Positions 12,847 through 20,735 of a stretch of 20,854 nt of DNA are shown here, one piece after another (the first letter of the stretch is position 1; every line of letters begins with the position of its first letter). Below the pieces are notes generated by a model. That model saw only the letters and a list, made by a program, of their open reading frames with translations, searched no databases and had not been told where the DNA came from. Origin of the DNA: a virus. The stretch spans positions 1 through 20,854 of IMG/VR virus record IMGVR_UViG_3300037503_000027. One strand, 5' to 3'. The position numbers were made by a program, and so were the translations under genes.

Positions 12847-14332
12847 GAGGGAGAGGCGCACCCACGCCCGCGGGCGTGACGCGCGCGCCTCCCAGGCCGA
12901 CCGCGCCCGCGCCGTTCTGGAGCTGAGGCGACGCCGCCGCAAAAAAGGCGCACGCTCTTTGACATTCGTCGAGTTCGTCACTCGCGTCCGGCCGAGCTAT
13001 CGCTGGTACAAGCACTGCCTCGTCCTCGCGGCAGTGCTTCAGAAGGTAGCCGACGGCGAGATCAAGCGGCTGATGATCTTCATGCCGCCGCGGCACGGCA
13101 AATCCGAGCTGGCCTCCCGCCTCTTCACTGCCTACTTCCTTTACCTCTACCCGGACCGATTTGTCGGCCTCTCCAGCTACTCGGCGGGGCTGGCCTACAC
13201 GCTCTCGCGGGCGGCCCGCGAAAACTACAAAGAAGCGGGCGGCGTCATTGACGGCAAAGCCAACGCCGTTAAGCAGTGGCTCACCGGCGGCGGCGGTTTG
13301 TGGGCGACCGGCGTCGGCGGCGAGGCGACGGGCAAAGGCTGGCATTTGGGCGTCATTGACGATCCCTTAAAGAACGCGGAGCAGGCCGCCTCCGTCACGA
13401 TTAGGGAGAAGCAAAAGGAGTGGTACGGCTCGACCTGGTACACGCGCGAAGAGCCCTGGTCGGACACGGACCCGCACGGCGCGCTCATCGTCATCAACAC
13501 GCGCTGGAATGAAGACGACTTGTCGGGGTGGCTGCTCGCCGAAGAGGTGGAAGGGGAAGAGCCCGAGCGGTGGCACATCGTCTCCTTCGAGGCGATTAAA
13601 GAGGGGGAGGCGCAAAAGTTCCCGGCCACTTGTACCGTCGAGCCCGACTGGCGCAAACCCGGCGAAGCCCTCTGTGAAGAGCGCCGGCCGCTCGCCAAGC
13701 TGAAGCGCATCGAGAAGCGCATCGGCAGTTACTTTTGGAATGCTCTTTATCAGCAACGGCCGCGCCCGAAGGCGGGGCACAAGTTCAAGCTGTCCTGGTT
13801 CAAGGATCGCGTCCTCGGGGCGGCTCCCGTGGACGCCGACCGCGTCCTGTACGTGGACAAGGCCGGGACCGACGGCGGCGGCTGCTACACGGCGATGGTG
13901 CTCATGGGGCGCGAGAAGAGCGGCCGCACCTTCGTCGAGGAAGTGAGGCGCGGCCAGTGGTCGGCGCTGGAGCGCGAGGAGCGGATCAAGAGATTCGCCG
14001 GTGACGTGGCGGCGAAGTACGGGTTGAAATTCAAGGTCTGGCTCGAAGAGGAAGGCGGCTCGGGCGGCAAGGAAAGCGCCGAGGCCAGCGTCCGAAACCT
14101 CGCGGGCTACGCGGCGCGCACGGAGCGCGTCTCGGGCGACAAGGAAATCCGCGCCGAGCCCCTCGCGGCTCAGTGCGAGGCGATGAATGTCTGGCTCGTC
14201 GAGGGCGAGTGGAACAAGGCGTACCTCGACGAGTTGACCTCGTTCCCGTTCGGCAAGTTCAAAGACCAGGTGGACGCATCGAGCGGCGCCTTTAACAAGC
14301 TGGCCGGCAAGCAGTCGATGAAGTTCTTCTAA
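12752..14332 (+). CDS. terL: Terminase large subunit (ATPase-nuclease DNA packaging motor)
   Basis: The 526-residue product contains a packaging ATPase and a RNase-H-like nuclease. Walker A is MPPRHGKSE at 111-119, the strand FVGLSSYS precedes the adenine-binding region, Walker B is GVIDDP with Asp203 and Asp204, and VINTRWNEDDLSGWLL follows as a coupling motif. The C-terminal nuclease starts at VLYVDKAGTDGGG (Asp369) and continues with WLEEEGGSGGKE (about 430-441). It cuts concatemeric DNA and pumps it into the prohead through the portal. ATG 12752 has GAAGG eight bases upstream and overlaps the previous gene by 95 bases. The first 65 residues are very basic and low complexity, so the real start may be later. 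Confidence 0.93.
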   Translation: MKTSKKCRTTNSKPSSGASKSAKPKAGGGASKRERRTHARGRDARASQADRARAVLELRRRRRKKGARSLTFVEFVTRVRPSYRWYKHCLVLAAVLQKVADGEIKRLMIFMPPRHGKSELASRLFTAYFLYLYPDRFVGLSSYSAGLAYTLSRAARENYKEAGGVIDGKANAVKQWLTGGGGLWATGVGGEATGKGWHLGVIDDPLKNAEQAASVTIREKQKEWYGSTWYTREEPWSDTDPHGALIVINTRWNEDDLSGWLLAEEVEGEEPERWHIVSFEAIKEGEAQKFPATCTVEPDWRKPGEALCEERRPLAKLKRIEKRIGSYFWNALYQQRPRPKAGHKFKLSWFKDRVLGAAPVDADRVLYVDKAGTDGGGCYTAMVLMGREKSGRTFVEEVRRGQWSALEREERIKRFAGDVAAKYGLKFKVWLEEEGGSGGKESAEASVRNLAGYAARTERVSGDKEIRAEPLAAQCEAMNVWLVEGEWNKAYLDELTSFPFGKFKDQVDASSGAFNKLAGKQSMKFF

Positions 14333-16587
14333 TGAATAAGAAATCACTCGTCGGGCGCGCGGGGCGCGCGCTCAAGTCTTTCGTCTACGACCCGGCCAAC
14401 CCGGACCACTGGTCGTCGGCCGAGGGCGTCAACTGGCACAAGCTGAACGGCGAGGACGTGAACACTTCGCGGGTCAACGCCTTCGCCAACTCCATCGTCG
14501 CGGCCTGCCTCGCCTGGGGCACGCGCAACTTCCGGCAGGCGTTCATCACCCTGCTCAGGGAGACGGGGCCGAAGCAGTATGAGCAGGTGACGAAGCACCC
14601 GGCGCTCGACCTGCTGAAGCGGCCCAACGACCACTATTCGGCGAAGACCCTCTGGCTCGGCGCATACATCTCCTACCAGCTCGACGGCAACGCCTACATC
14701 ATCAAGGTCAAGAACGCGCGCGGGTTCGGCGTCCCCGTCGAGCTGTACTACGCGCCGCACTGGTGTATGCGGCCCGTCTACACGCCGGGCAGTAAGAAGT
14801 GGATTGACTATTACGAATACACCTTCGACGGGCATTACGCGCGCTTCGCCCCCGAGGACGTGATCCACATCAAGAACGGCGTAGACCCGAAAAACCCGCG
14901 CGTGGGCTACGCGCCGCTGAAGGCCGCGATGCTGGAGGTCTTCACCGACGAGGAGGCCGCGCGCTTCAGCGCCGCTCTCCTCAAGAACATGGGCGTGCCC
15001 GGCATCATCATCTCGTCGGGCGACCCGAACACACAGATCGAGGAAGACCAGGCGAAGGGCCTGATAGAGAAGTTCAAGCGCCGCTTCACCGGCAAGAAAC
15101 GCGGCGAGCCCTTCGTGGCGACCGGCGCGCTGAAGGTTGACACCATCGGCTTCACCCCGGAGGAGCTGAACCTCGAAGGCGTGCGCAGGATTCCGGCCGA
15201 CCGCATCCTCGGCGTCATGGGCATCCCCGGCGCCGTCGTCGGCCTCGGCTCGGGCACGGACGCCTCGACCTACAACAACCTCCGCAACTTCCAGCGCCAG
15301 GCATTCGAGCAGCACCTCATCCCCGTCTGGGATGACTTCGCCGACGAGTTCACCGAACAACTCCTGCGCGACTTCGACGACGACCCGGCGCTCTTCTTCG
15401 ACTTCGACACCTCGGAGGTCGCGGCGCTGCGCGAGGACGAGGACGCCGCGCACACGCGGGCGCGCGAGGCTTTCGAGGCGGGCGGCATCACGCTCAATCA
15501 ATACCGCTCGCTCATCGGGCAAGACCCCGACCCCTTCGGCGATTACTACCTGCGCCTTAGCTCGAAGGCCCCCGTCACACCGCAGGGCGCGGCCGAGCAG
15601 GCGGCGCTCGGGCTCTTCAGCGCATTTTTCACGACGCAGGAGCAGCTCGGCGACGGGCCGGGGTCGGCGGGCGCTCAGACGGCCCAGCAGCTCGCTCAGA
15701 AGGCGTTCCTGGCCGCGTTCGCCGCGGCTCAGATGAAGCGGCTCCCGCCGGCTCCGGCCGAGCGCGCCCCGGCCTCGGGCGGCGCCTTCAAATCTCTCGA
15801 CGACGAGGTCGAGCAGACGCAGGCCGAAGCCGCGCCGCTCTTCGCCGAGGCGCTGCGCGCGGCCTTCGTCCGTCTGGCGGCCGACGTGCCCGAGGAAGTG
15901 GCCGCCGCCGGCGACCTGACGGACGCGGCCGGCGCCGCCGAGATCATCGGCACGCGCGTCGTCGGCCGCCGCGTCGAGCTGTTCACGGCGGCCTTCGAGG
16001 AGATGCACGGCCGCATCGAGGAAGAGGTCAAGGCGCACGTCCGCCGCGGGCTCCAGACGGAGACGGTGAGCAGCGACGCCTCGCGGTCGAGCATCGCCAG
16101 AAACAACGACGCCCGCGTCGCGGCTTACACCTCGGACCTGAAGCAGCAGACCGTGACGGCCGTGAGGGAGGCAATCCTCGCGATGGAAGAGGGCGCTACC
16201 CACGAGCAGATCGTGACGCGCGTCGCTCAGCACGTCTCGGGGCGGCAGATGTATCCCGGCGTTTTCGACTCTGCGCGCAAGCTCGCACTCGGCAACGGCA
16301 TGACCGAGGCCCAGGCCGACGCCGCGGGCGAAGAGGCGGCGAGCCTGCACCGGGCTCAGCTCATCGCCGAGACCGAGACCCGCATCGCGGCGAATTATGA
16401 CTTGATCGAGACGCTGGGCGCGGCCGGCGTCGAGCGCGTCCTCGTCCACGACGGCGCGGATTGCGGCTGGGAATACCACGACCAGGACAAGAAGGCCGAT
16501 GGTATGATTGTGACGCTCGCCCAGGCGCGTCGTCACCCCCTCAGCCATCCACGCTGCCGGAGGCGGTTTACCCCCGTCGCCGAATAA
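14332..16587 (+). CDS. HK97-type portal protein fused to a MuF-like minor head domain
   Basis: The 751-residue product is longer than typical HK97 portals (about 400-500 residues). Residues about 35-420 match the HK97-type portal pattern: NAFANSIVAACLAWGTRNF, HPALDLLKRPN, SYQLDGNAYIIK, YEYTFDGHYARFAPEDVIHIK, a GYAPLKAA segment, and MGIPGAVVGLGSGT. After an Ala-rich linker, the end (about 480-751) looks like a MuF/SPP1 gp7-type head-morphogenesis domain. It finishes with VLVHDGADCGWEYHDQD and HPLSHPRCRRRF, with Cys711 and Cys742 as likely metal-binding residues. The portal forms the DNA entry channel, and MuF proteins are minor capsid components. The start shares a base with the terminase stop. 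Confidence 0.88.
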   Translation: MNKKSLVGRAGRALKSFVYDPANPDHWSSAEGVNWHKLNGEDVNTSRVNAFANSIVAACLAWGTRNFRQAFITLLRETGPKQYEQVTKHPALDLLKRPNDHYSAKTLWLGAYISYQLDGNAYIIKVKNARGFGVPVELYYAPHWCMRPVYTPGSKKWIDYYEYTFDGHYARFAPEDVIHIKNGVDPKNPRVGYAPLKAAMLEVFTDEEAARFSAALLKNMGVPGIIISSGDPNTQIEEDQAKGLIEKFKRRFTGKKRGEPFVATGALKVDTIGFTPEELNLEGVRRIPADRILGVMGIPGAVVGLGSGTDASTYNNLRNFQRQAFEQHLIPVWDDFADEFTEQLLRDFDDDPALFFDFDTSEVAALREDEDAAHTRAREAFEAGGITLNQYRSLIGQDPDPFGDYYLRLSSKAPVTPQGAAEQAALGLFSAFFTTQEQLGDGPGSAGAQTAQQLAQKAFLAAFAAAQMKRLPPAPAERAPASGGAFKSLDDEVEQTQAEAAPLFAEALRAAFVRLAADVPEEVAAAGDLTDAAGAAEIIGTRVVGRRVELFTAAFEEMHGRIEEEVKAHVRRGLQTETVSSDASRSSIARNNDARVAAYTSDLKQQTVTAVREAILAMEEGATHEQIVTRVAQHVSGRQMYPGVFDSARKLALGNGMTEAQADAAGEEAASLHRAQLIAETETRIAANYDLIETLGAAGVERVLVHDGADCGWEYHDQDKKADGMIVTLAQARRHPLSHPRCRRRFTPVAE

Positions 16588-16620
16588 CTGACTGGCAATT
16601 CATTAAGGAGCAATTAACAG

Positions 16621-17796
16621 ATGTCAGCATTTGAGCTGGTACGTTTGGGCGGGGCGGTCAAGGCCCTCGGCAACGGCAAAGTCGGCGGCTACCTCGTCCG
16701 CTTCTCGACGCCCAGCAGCCCGGACCTCGCCGGCGACTTCTTCACCGCCGAGACGGACTTCGACATCACGTCGGGGCACCAATCAACTATCTACTTCGAC
16801 CACGGCCAGGACCCCTTGTTTAAGAAGCTCAAGCTGGGCACGGCCGTCCTGAAGATGGACAGCGTCGGCGTGTTCGTGGAAGGGCAGCTCGACATGGCGC
16901 TCCCCGAGGCGCAGCGCCTCTACGGGCTGGCCGAGGATAAGCAGCTCGGCTGGTCTTCGGGCACGGCCTCACACCTCGTCGAGCGTGAGCGCGAGGGCAA
17001 GGCCCGGCGCATCGTGCGCTGGCCTCTCGGGCTCGACGCGAGCATGACGCACACCCCCTGCGAATGGCGCAACGAAGCGGTCGCGGTCAAATTCATCCGC
17101 CCCGAGCAGGAGAGCAAAGGCGTCGCGGAAGAAGACCTCGATATGTGGGAGGCGAGAATCCGGGCCGAGCGCGAGGAGTACGTGCAGATGCTTCGCCTGC
17201 GCGGCTTCCTCAAGTCGGCAAAGAACCTTTTCGGCGATGCCGTCAGGGAGCGCGAGGAAGACCTCGCGGGGCGCGCGCATGACATCCACGAGCTGACGGA
17301 GACGCTCGCGTCGCTCTTCTGGCAGCTCCAGTGGGTCGCCCTGAGCGCCGCCGAGAGCGGCATCCAGATAGACTTCGCGGCGCGCATCGACGAGATTCTC
17401 GCCGGCTTCGTCGGCGAGGCCCGCGCCGCCGGCCTCCGTATGTGCGGGCTGGGGGAGGCATCAACGAAAACGGCCGGCGACGCTTCATCCACAAATAATT
17501 CTTATGGTAAGCTCGGCGTGAGTTTACCGTTACTCACCCACTCCAAAGCGGTTCGAGATGCCGCGCGTGGGCTACTTGTTCGTATGCAGGAACTGCACGA
17601 ACAACGGCAACGCGAGGGCAAGAGCCGCACCTTGAACGACCAGCACACTCAGACCGCGGAGGCCATCGCCTCCGACCTCGAAGCGGCCGCGAAGGCGGCC
17701 CGCGAGCTGACCTCTGACGTGAAGGCGAACGAGTCCATGCGGCGTGCCCGCGTTGAATATCAACGCACGGTGGCGCGCGGCCTGGGCGTGCGCTGA
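16621..17796 (+). CDS. Prohead protease (HK97 S78-type) with long C-terminal scaffold-like extension
   Basis: The 391-residue product has an N-terminal serine-protease domain (about 1-165). It shows the catalytic His61 in IYFDHG, the Ser in LGWSSGTASH (Ser112 or Ser113), and the closing WPLGLDASMTHTPCEWRNEAV segment with its conserved acidic and Pro residues. This protease cleaves the capsid scaffold domain during head maturation. The remaining 225 residues are unusual: a helical part (about 170-290), a low-G+C, Ser/Thr/Asn-rich linker (about 285-305), and a last coiled coil (MQELHEQRQREGKSRTLN... to the end). The extension may act as scaffold. AAGGAG lies ten bases before the ATG. Confidence 0.82.
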   Translation: MSAFELVRLGGAVKALGNGKVGGYLVRFSTPSSPDLAGDFFTAETDFDITSGHQSTIYFDHGQDPLFKKLKLGTAVLKMDSVGVFVEGQLDMALPEAQRLYGLAEDKQLGWSSGTASHLVEREREGKARRIVRWPLGLDASMTHTPCEWRNEAVAVKFIRPEQESKGVAEEDLDMWEARIRAEREEYVQMLRLRGFLKSAKNLFGDAVREREEDLAGRAHDIHELTETLASLFWQLQWVALSAAESGIQIDFAARIDEILAGFVGEARAAGLRMCGLGEASTKTAGDASSTNNSYGKLGVSLPLLTHSKAVRDAARGLLVRMQELHEQRQREGKSRTLNDQHTQTAEAIASDLEAAAKAARELTSDVKANESMRRARVEYQRTVARGLGVR

Positions 17797-17817
17797 CCGT
17801 CAGAGGAGGCAGGTCAA

Positions 17818-19218
17818 ATGGCATCGAAACTTCAACAGGCACTCCAGCGCCGCGACGAATTGCAGGCGAAGGTGGGGGCGGCCTTCAAGCGTTACGACGG
17901 GGCGGCCGAGGGCGAGGACACGACCGCCGTCGAGAAGGAAATCGAGGACACTAACGCGGAGCTTAAGAGCGCGCAGGCCGAGGTCGAGCGCCTGACAAAT
18001 CTCGAAACGATGCGCGTCGGCGAATCGGACTCGACGAAGGGCATCACGCGCCCCGGCGCGAACGGCGGCGGCGTCGCGCAGCCCGGCACGCTCAGCGCGG
18101 GCGACGCCGAGATCAAGTCGCTCGCGCGGTCCTCGCGCTTCGGCGAGCTGAAGTACTTCAAGGGCGACAACGGCGATGTCGAGGCGTACAAGTTCGCGCG
18201 CTGGTTCCTCGGCACCGTCGGCAACATGAAGTCGCACCTCGACTGGGTGAAGTCCCACGGCATCGAGGTCAAGGCGCAGCAGGAGTCCATCAACACGGCC
18301 GGCGGCTTCCTCGTGCCGGGCGAGTTCAGCTCGCGCATCATCTCGCTCACGGAAGAGTTCGGCGTCTTCAGGCCCAACACGTACATAGAGCCGATGGGCC
18401 GCGACACGAAGAACATACCGCGCCGCCTCGGCGGCGTGCAGTTCTACTTCGTCGGCGAAGGGCAGCGGGGCACCGAGAGCGCGATCACGGGCGACCTGGT
18501 CGGCCTGGTCGCTAAGAAGATCATGGCGATTGTCGTCCGCTCATCCGAGGTGGACGAGGACGCGCTCGTGAACTTCGGCGACGTGCTCGCGGGAGACATC
18601 GCCGCCGCGAAGGCCGAGAAGGAAGACCTCTGCGGCTTCAACGGCGACGGGACCGCCGGCTACGGCGGCACCGTCGGCCTGCGCACGATGCTCAAGAGCC
18701 TCTCCGCCAACCGCGCGGAGATCGCCGGGCTGCACGTCGCGGCCGGGCCGACGTGGGGCGACATCACCCTGCGCGACCTCTCGGCCGTGCTGGGGCTGCT
18801 GCCCGCCTTCGTCTTCCGCCGCGGCAAGCCGAAGTGGTACACGTCGCAGACGTTCTGGGCGAACGTGATGCAGCCCCTCGCGCTGGCGGCGGGCGGCACG
18901 ACGGCCGCCGAGGTCCAGAAGGGCACGGATAAGATGTTCCTCGGCTACCCCGTGGAGACTACCGAAGTCTTCCCGCACCAGGAGGCCGCCGACGACATCC
19001 CCCTCACCTTCGGCGCGCTGGAACTTTCGTCCACGCTCGGCGACCGCCGTCAACTGACGCTGGCCGTCTCGACCGAATACAAGTGGGCCGAGGACCAGAT
19101 CGGCATCAAGGCGACGGCCCGCCTCGACATCAAGAATCACGATGTCGGCAACGCCTCGGCCGACCCGGAGGAGCGGCAGGCCGGGCCGATGGTCGGCCTC
19201 ATCACCGCCGAGAGCTAA
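17818..19218 (+). CDS. Major capsid protein (HK97 fold)
   Basis: The 466-residue product begins with a coiled-coil delta-type domain (about 1-65: LQQALQRRDELQAKVGAAF, then DTNAELKSAQAEVERLTNL), then a flexible Gly-rich stretch (about 66-100). The HK97 core follows, with INTAGGFLVPGEFSSRIISL near residue 160, RRLGGVQFYFVGEGQ, and DLCGFNGDGTAGYGG, all characteristic of this fold. The last third (QLTLAVSTEYKWAEDQIGIKATARLDIKNH) is the usual P-domain/C-terminal strand end. It builds the icosahedral shell, with the N-terminal domain serving as built-in scaffold for removal by the upstream protease. AGAGGAGG lies eight bases before the ATG. A hairpin follows the stop. Confidence 0.92.
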   Translation: MASKLQQALQRRDELQAKVGAAFKRYDGAAEGEDTTAVEKEIEDTNAELKSAQAEVERLTNLETMRVGESDSTKGITRPGANGGGVAQPGTLSAGDAEIKSLARSSRFGELKYFKGDNGDVEAYKFARWFLGTVGNMKSHLDWVKSHGIEVKAQQESINTAGGFLVPGEFSSRIISLTEEFGVFRPNTYIEPMGRDTKNIPRRLGGVQFYFVGEGQRGTESAITGDLVGLVAKKIMAIVVRSSEVDEDALVNFGDVLAGDIAAAKAEKEDLCGFNGDGTAGYGGTVGLRTMLKSLSANRAEIAGLHVAAGPTWGDITLRDLSAVLGLLPAFVFRRGKPKWYTSQTFWANVMQPLALAAGGTTAAEVQKGTDKMFLGYPVETTEVFPHQEAADDIPLTFGALELSSTLGDRRQLTLAVSTEYKWAEDQIGIKATARLDIKNHDVGNASADPEERQAGPMVGLITAES

Positions 19219-19249
19219 CGCCACGCCCTTGTGGTTTCGAGTTGAGACC

Positions 19250-19281
19250 GGGAGGGGCGCACTCAAAACTGCGCCCCTCCC
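19250..19281 (+). terminator. Strong hairpin after the major capsid gene (terminator-like or RNA stabilising)
   Basis: GGGAGGGGCGCA (19250-19261) pairs perfectly with TGCGCCCCTCCC (19270-19281) over an eight-base loop. No T-run follows; the next gene's ribosome-binding site starts seven bases later. It may partly terminate transcription or protect the capsid mRNA 3' end, giving more capsid than downstream proteins. Confidence 0.6.
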
Positions 19282-19299
19282 ACAGCCAGGAGAAAGCTG

Positions 19300-19749
19300 A
19301 TGATTAACTCTCAGGAAACTAGGACCGTGGTGATTACGCCCCCGCAGGGGCCGGTGGACAACGCCGCTTTCGTCACGGCCACACTCGACACGCTGGGCGC
19401 CGGTTACGTTGACTTCATCGTCGTGCTGGGCTCGATAGACGCGGCGCTCGCCGCGCTGAAGGTCCGCGAGTCAGACGCCTCAGACATGACCGGCGCGGCC
19501 GACGTGCCCGGCGCGGACTTCAGCGTCGCGCCGTCCGCCCTGCCCGGCGCGACCGACGATAACAAGGCGTACCACATCGGCCTCGACATGCGGGGCCGCA
19601 AGCGTTACCTCGACCTCGTCCTGACGGCCGGCGACGGCGCGGCGGGCACCTTCGCCTGCGTCATCGCGCAGCTCTCGCGGCTCGCCTCGTCACCGCGCAC
19701 GGCCGCCCAGCGCGGCTTTGCGGGCGAGCTGCTCGTGCCGACGCTGTAA
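19300..19749 (+). CDS. Putative capsid decoration/head structural protein
   Basis: The 149-residue product is predicted to be rich in beta strands (TRTVVITPPQG, FVTATLDTLGAGYVDFIVVLGS, KRYLDLVLTAGD). The segment LGSIDAALAALKVRESDASDMTGAADVPGADF resembles small phage structural proteins that sit directly after capsid genes and often decorate or stabilise heads. No catalytic motif is present. AGGAGA lies about seven bases before the ATG. It is framed by two strong hairpins (19250-19281 and 19773-19812), so its transcript level may be set separately. Function is inferred from position and strand content only. Confidence 0.6.
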   Translation: MINSQETRTVVITPPQGPVDNAAFVTATLDTLGAGYVDFIVVLGSIDAALAALKVRESDASDMTGAADVPGADFSVAPSALPGATDDNKAYHIGLDMRGRKRYLDLVLTAGDGAAGTFACVIAQLSRLASSPRTAAQRGFAGELLVPTL

Positions 19750-19772
19750 TCCTTCCCCCACGGCGACGGCAC

Positions 19773-19812
19773 GAAGGGGCCGGGCTAGGTTCAATCCTCG
19801 CCCGGCCCCTTC
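19773..19812 (+). terminator. Long GC-rich hairpin after the decoration gene, probable terminator
   Basis: GAAGGGGCCGGGC (19773-19785) pairs perfectly with GCCCGGCCCCTTC (19800-19812). The 14-base loop can close by AGG-CCT for a few more pairs. Only a weak T-rich stretch (ACATTTCATAAAT) follows. A new promoter-like element starts 20 bases later, so this is a natural transcription boundary. Confidence 0.6.
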
Positions 19813-19832
19813 ACATTTCATAAATCCGCCCC

Positions 19833-19872
19833 ATTTCCTCAGTAAATAACGACAGTTTTTCTCACCTATCCT
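19833..19872 (+). promoter_or_regulatory. Conserved intergenic element, copy 3 (putative promoter of connector/tail genes)
   Basis: ATTTCCTCAGTAAATAACGA is followed by CAGTTTTTCTC, identical over 30 bases (19834-19863) to the copy before the endolysin, with the -10-like hexamer TATCCT at 19867-19872. The spacing between AGTAAATAACGA and the hexamer is 14 bases here and at 9342, and 16 in copy 1. It lies just after a hairpin and 65 bases before the next start codon. Confidence 0.6.
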
Positions 19873-19936
19873 CAGACCGTCGAGAACGGCGTCCGCGCCG
19901 GTGTGTCTTGCGGAACTTCAAACCGAGGAATTCGAG

Positions 19937-20092
19937 ATGGTCAAAGTCATTTTAGAGAGGCCCTACGGCCTGCTGGCGAAGGGCGACACGATGGAGGTCA
20001 CGCGCGGCGTCGCCGAGCAGCTCATCACCCGCGGCATCGCGCGCGCGGCCGACGACGCCGACGGGAAGAGGGAGAAGCGCGGGCGCAAGTAA
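19937..20092 (+). CDS. Small head-associated phage protein
   Basis: The 51-residue product, KVILERPYGLLAKGDTMEVTRGVAEQLITRGIARAAD plus a basic tail, matches the style of short phage proteins with an 'x-G-D/E-x-x-E-V-x-x-x-x-A-x-x-L-I-x-x-G' core. These often lie between capsid and connector genes and have no established function. I chose ATG 19937 because GAGGAA is six bases upstream; the frame is open from 19901, but that start lacks such a site. It is the first gene after the third conserved element. Confidence 0.65.
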   Translation: MVKVILERPYGLLAKGDTMEVTRGVAEQLITRGIARAADDADGKREKRGRK

Positions 20093-20129
20093 TCGCGCCG
20101 CCCATCACTTTCGGCGAGGGAGTACCTGG

Positions 20130-20735
20130 ATGGATTACTGCACGAAAGAGGAGCTGGTCGGCGGCGAGGCGCTCACGGGCTACTTGCCGCAGGCCACTTC
20201 CGAGGATGACCAGGCGAAGCTCGCGGGAATCATCACCCGCGTCTCGCGCCGGATTGACTCCTACGTGACCGACGGCCGGGCCGTGGACTTCTTCGCGCCC
20301 GCGGGCGCGGCGTCCGACCTCGTCGTCTACGGCGACGGCATCTCCACCCTTACGCTTCCCGAGTTCGTCCCCGGCAGCGTCGAGAAGGTGACGGGGCTGC
20401 ACGGCGTCGAGATCACAGATTACGTCGAGCGCGGGACGGGGATTCAGCTCACGGACACGGCCGGGTCGCTGGCACGCGGCGCCTACTTCGGTGAGGGCAT
20501 CGCTTACACCGTCAAGGCCAAGTGGGGCTTCGGGGCCATCCCTGGGGACATCAACGAAGCGGCGCTCCAGCTCACGGTGCGCACCTACCGCAGCAGCGAC
20601 GAAGCCTTCTCAGGCGTCATCGGCGGCGTCCGCCAGGACGGCTCGATCATCGAGCGCAGCCTGCCGGCGGCCGTCAAGGAAATCCTCGACGTACACCGCC
20701 GCAAGTACCGGAGCCGCCGGCTCAATATCGCCTGA
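20130..20735 (+). CDS. Head-tail connector/adaptor protein
   Basis: The 201-residue product has an N-terminal helical bundle (CTKEELVGGEALTGYLPQ, then LAGIITRVSRRIDSYVTDG), a beta-rich middle (LVVYGDGISTLTLPEFV, VEKVTGLHGVEI) and a C-terminal helical part (DINEAALQLTVRTYRSSDEAFSG). This resembles phage head-completion proteins of the HK97 gp6/SPP1 gp15 connector type, which attach to the portal. The position after the capsid genes agrees. It is a family-level guess; no single motif is decisive. GAGGGAG lies about eight bases before the ATG. Confidence 0.65.
   Translation: MDYCTKEELVGGEALTGYLPQATSEDDQAKLAGIITRVSRRIDSYVTDGRAVDFFAPAGAASDLVVYGDGISTLTLPEFVPGSVEKVTGLHGVEITDYVERGTGIQLTDTAGSLARGAYFGEGIAYTVKAKWGFGAIPGDINEAALQLTVRTYRSSDEAFSGVIGGVRQDGSIIERSLPAAVKEILDVHRRKYRSRRLNIA

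Noticed and set aside
14344-16548. 734-codon open frame on the - strand opposite the portal gene
   Set aside because: It mirrors the portal reading frame; strong G/C third-position bias removes stop codons from the opposite strand. The product is Arg/Val/Leu-rich with no domain, and the portal is certain. The same applies to the other long - strand frames.
19786-19799. GGTTCAATCC in the hairpin loop, resembling a tRNA T-loop
   Set aside because: The flanking bases do not form a proper T-stem, and no acceptor, D or anticodon arm fits upstream. The long hairpin explains the sequence.
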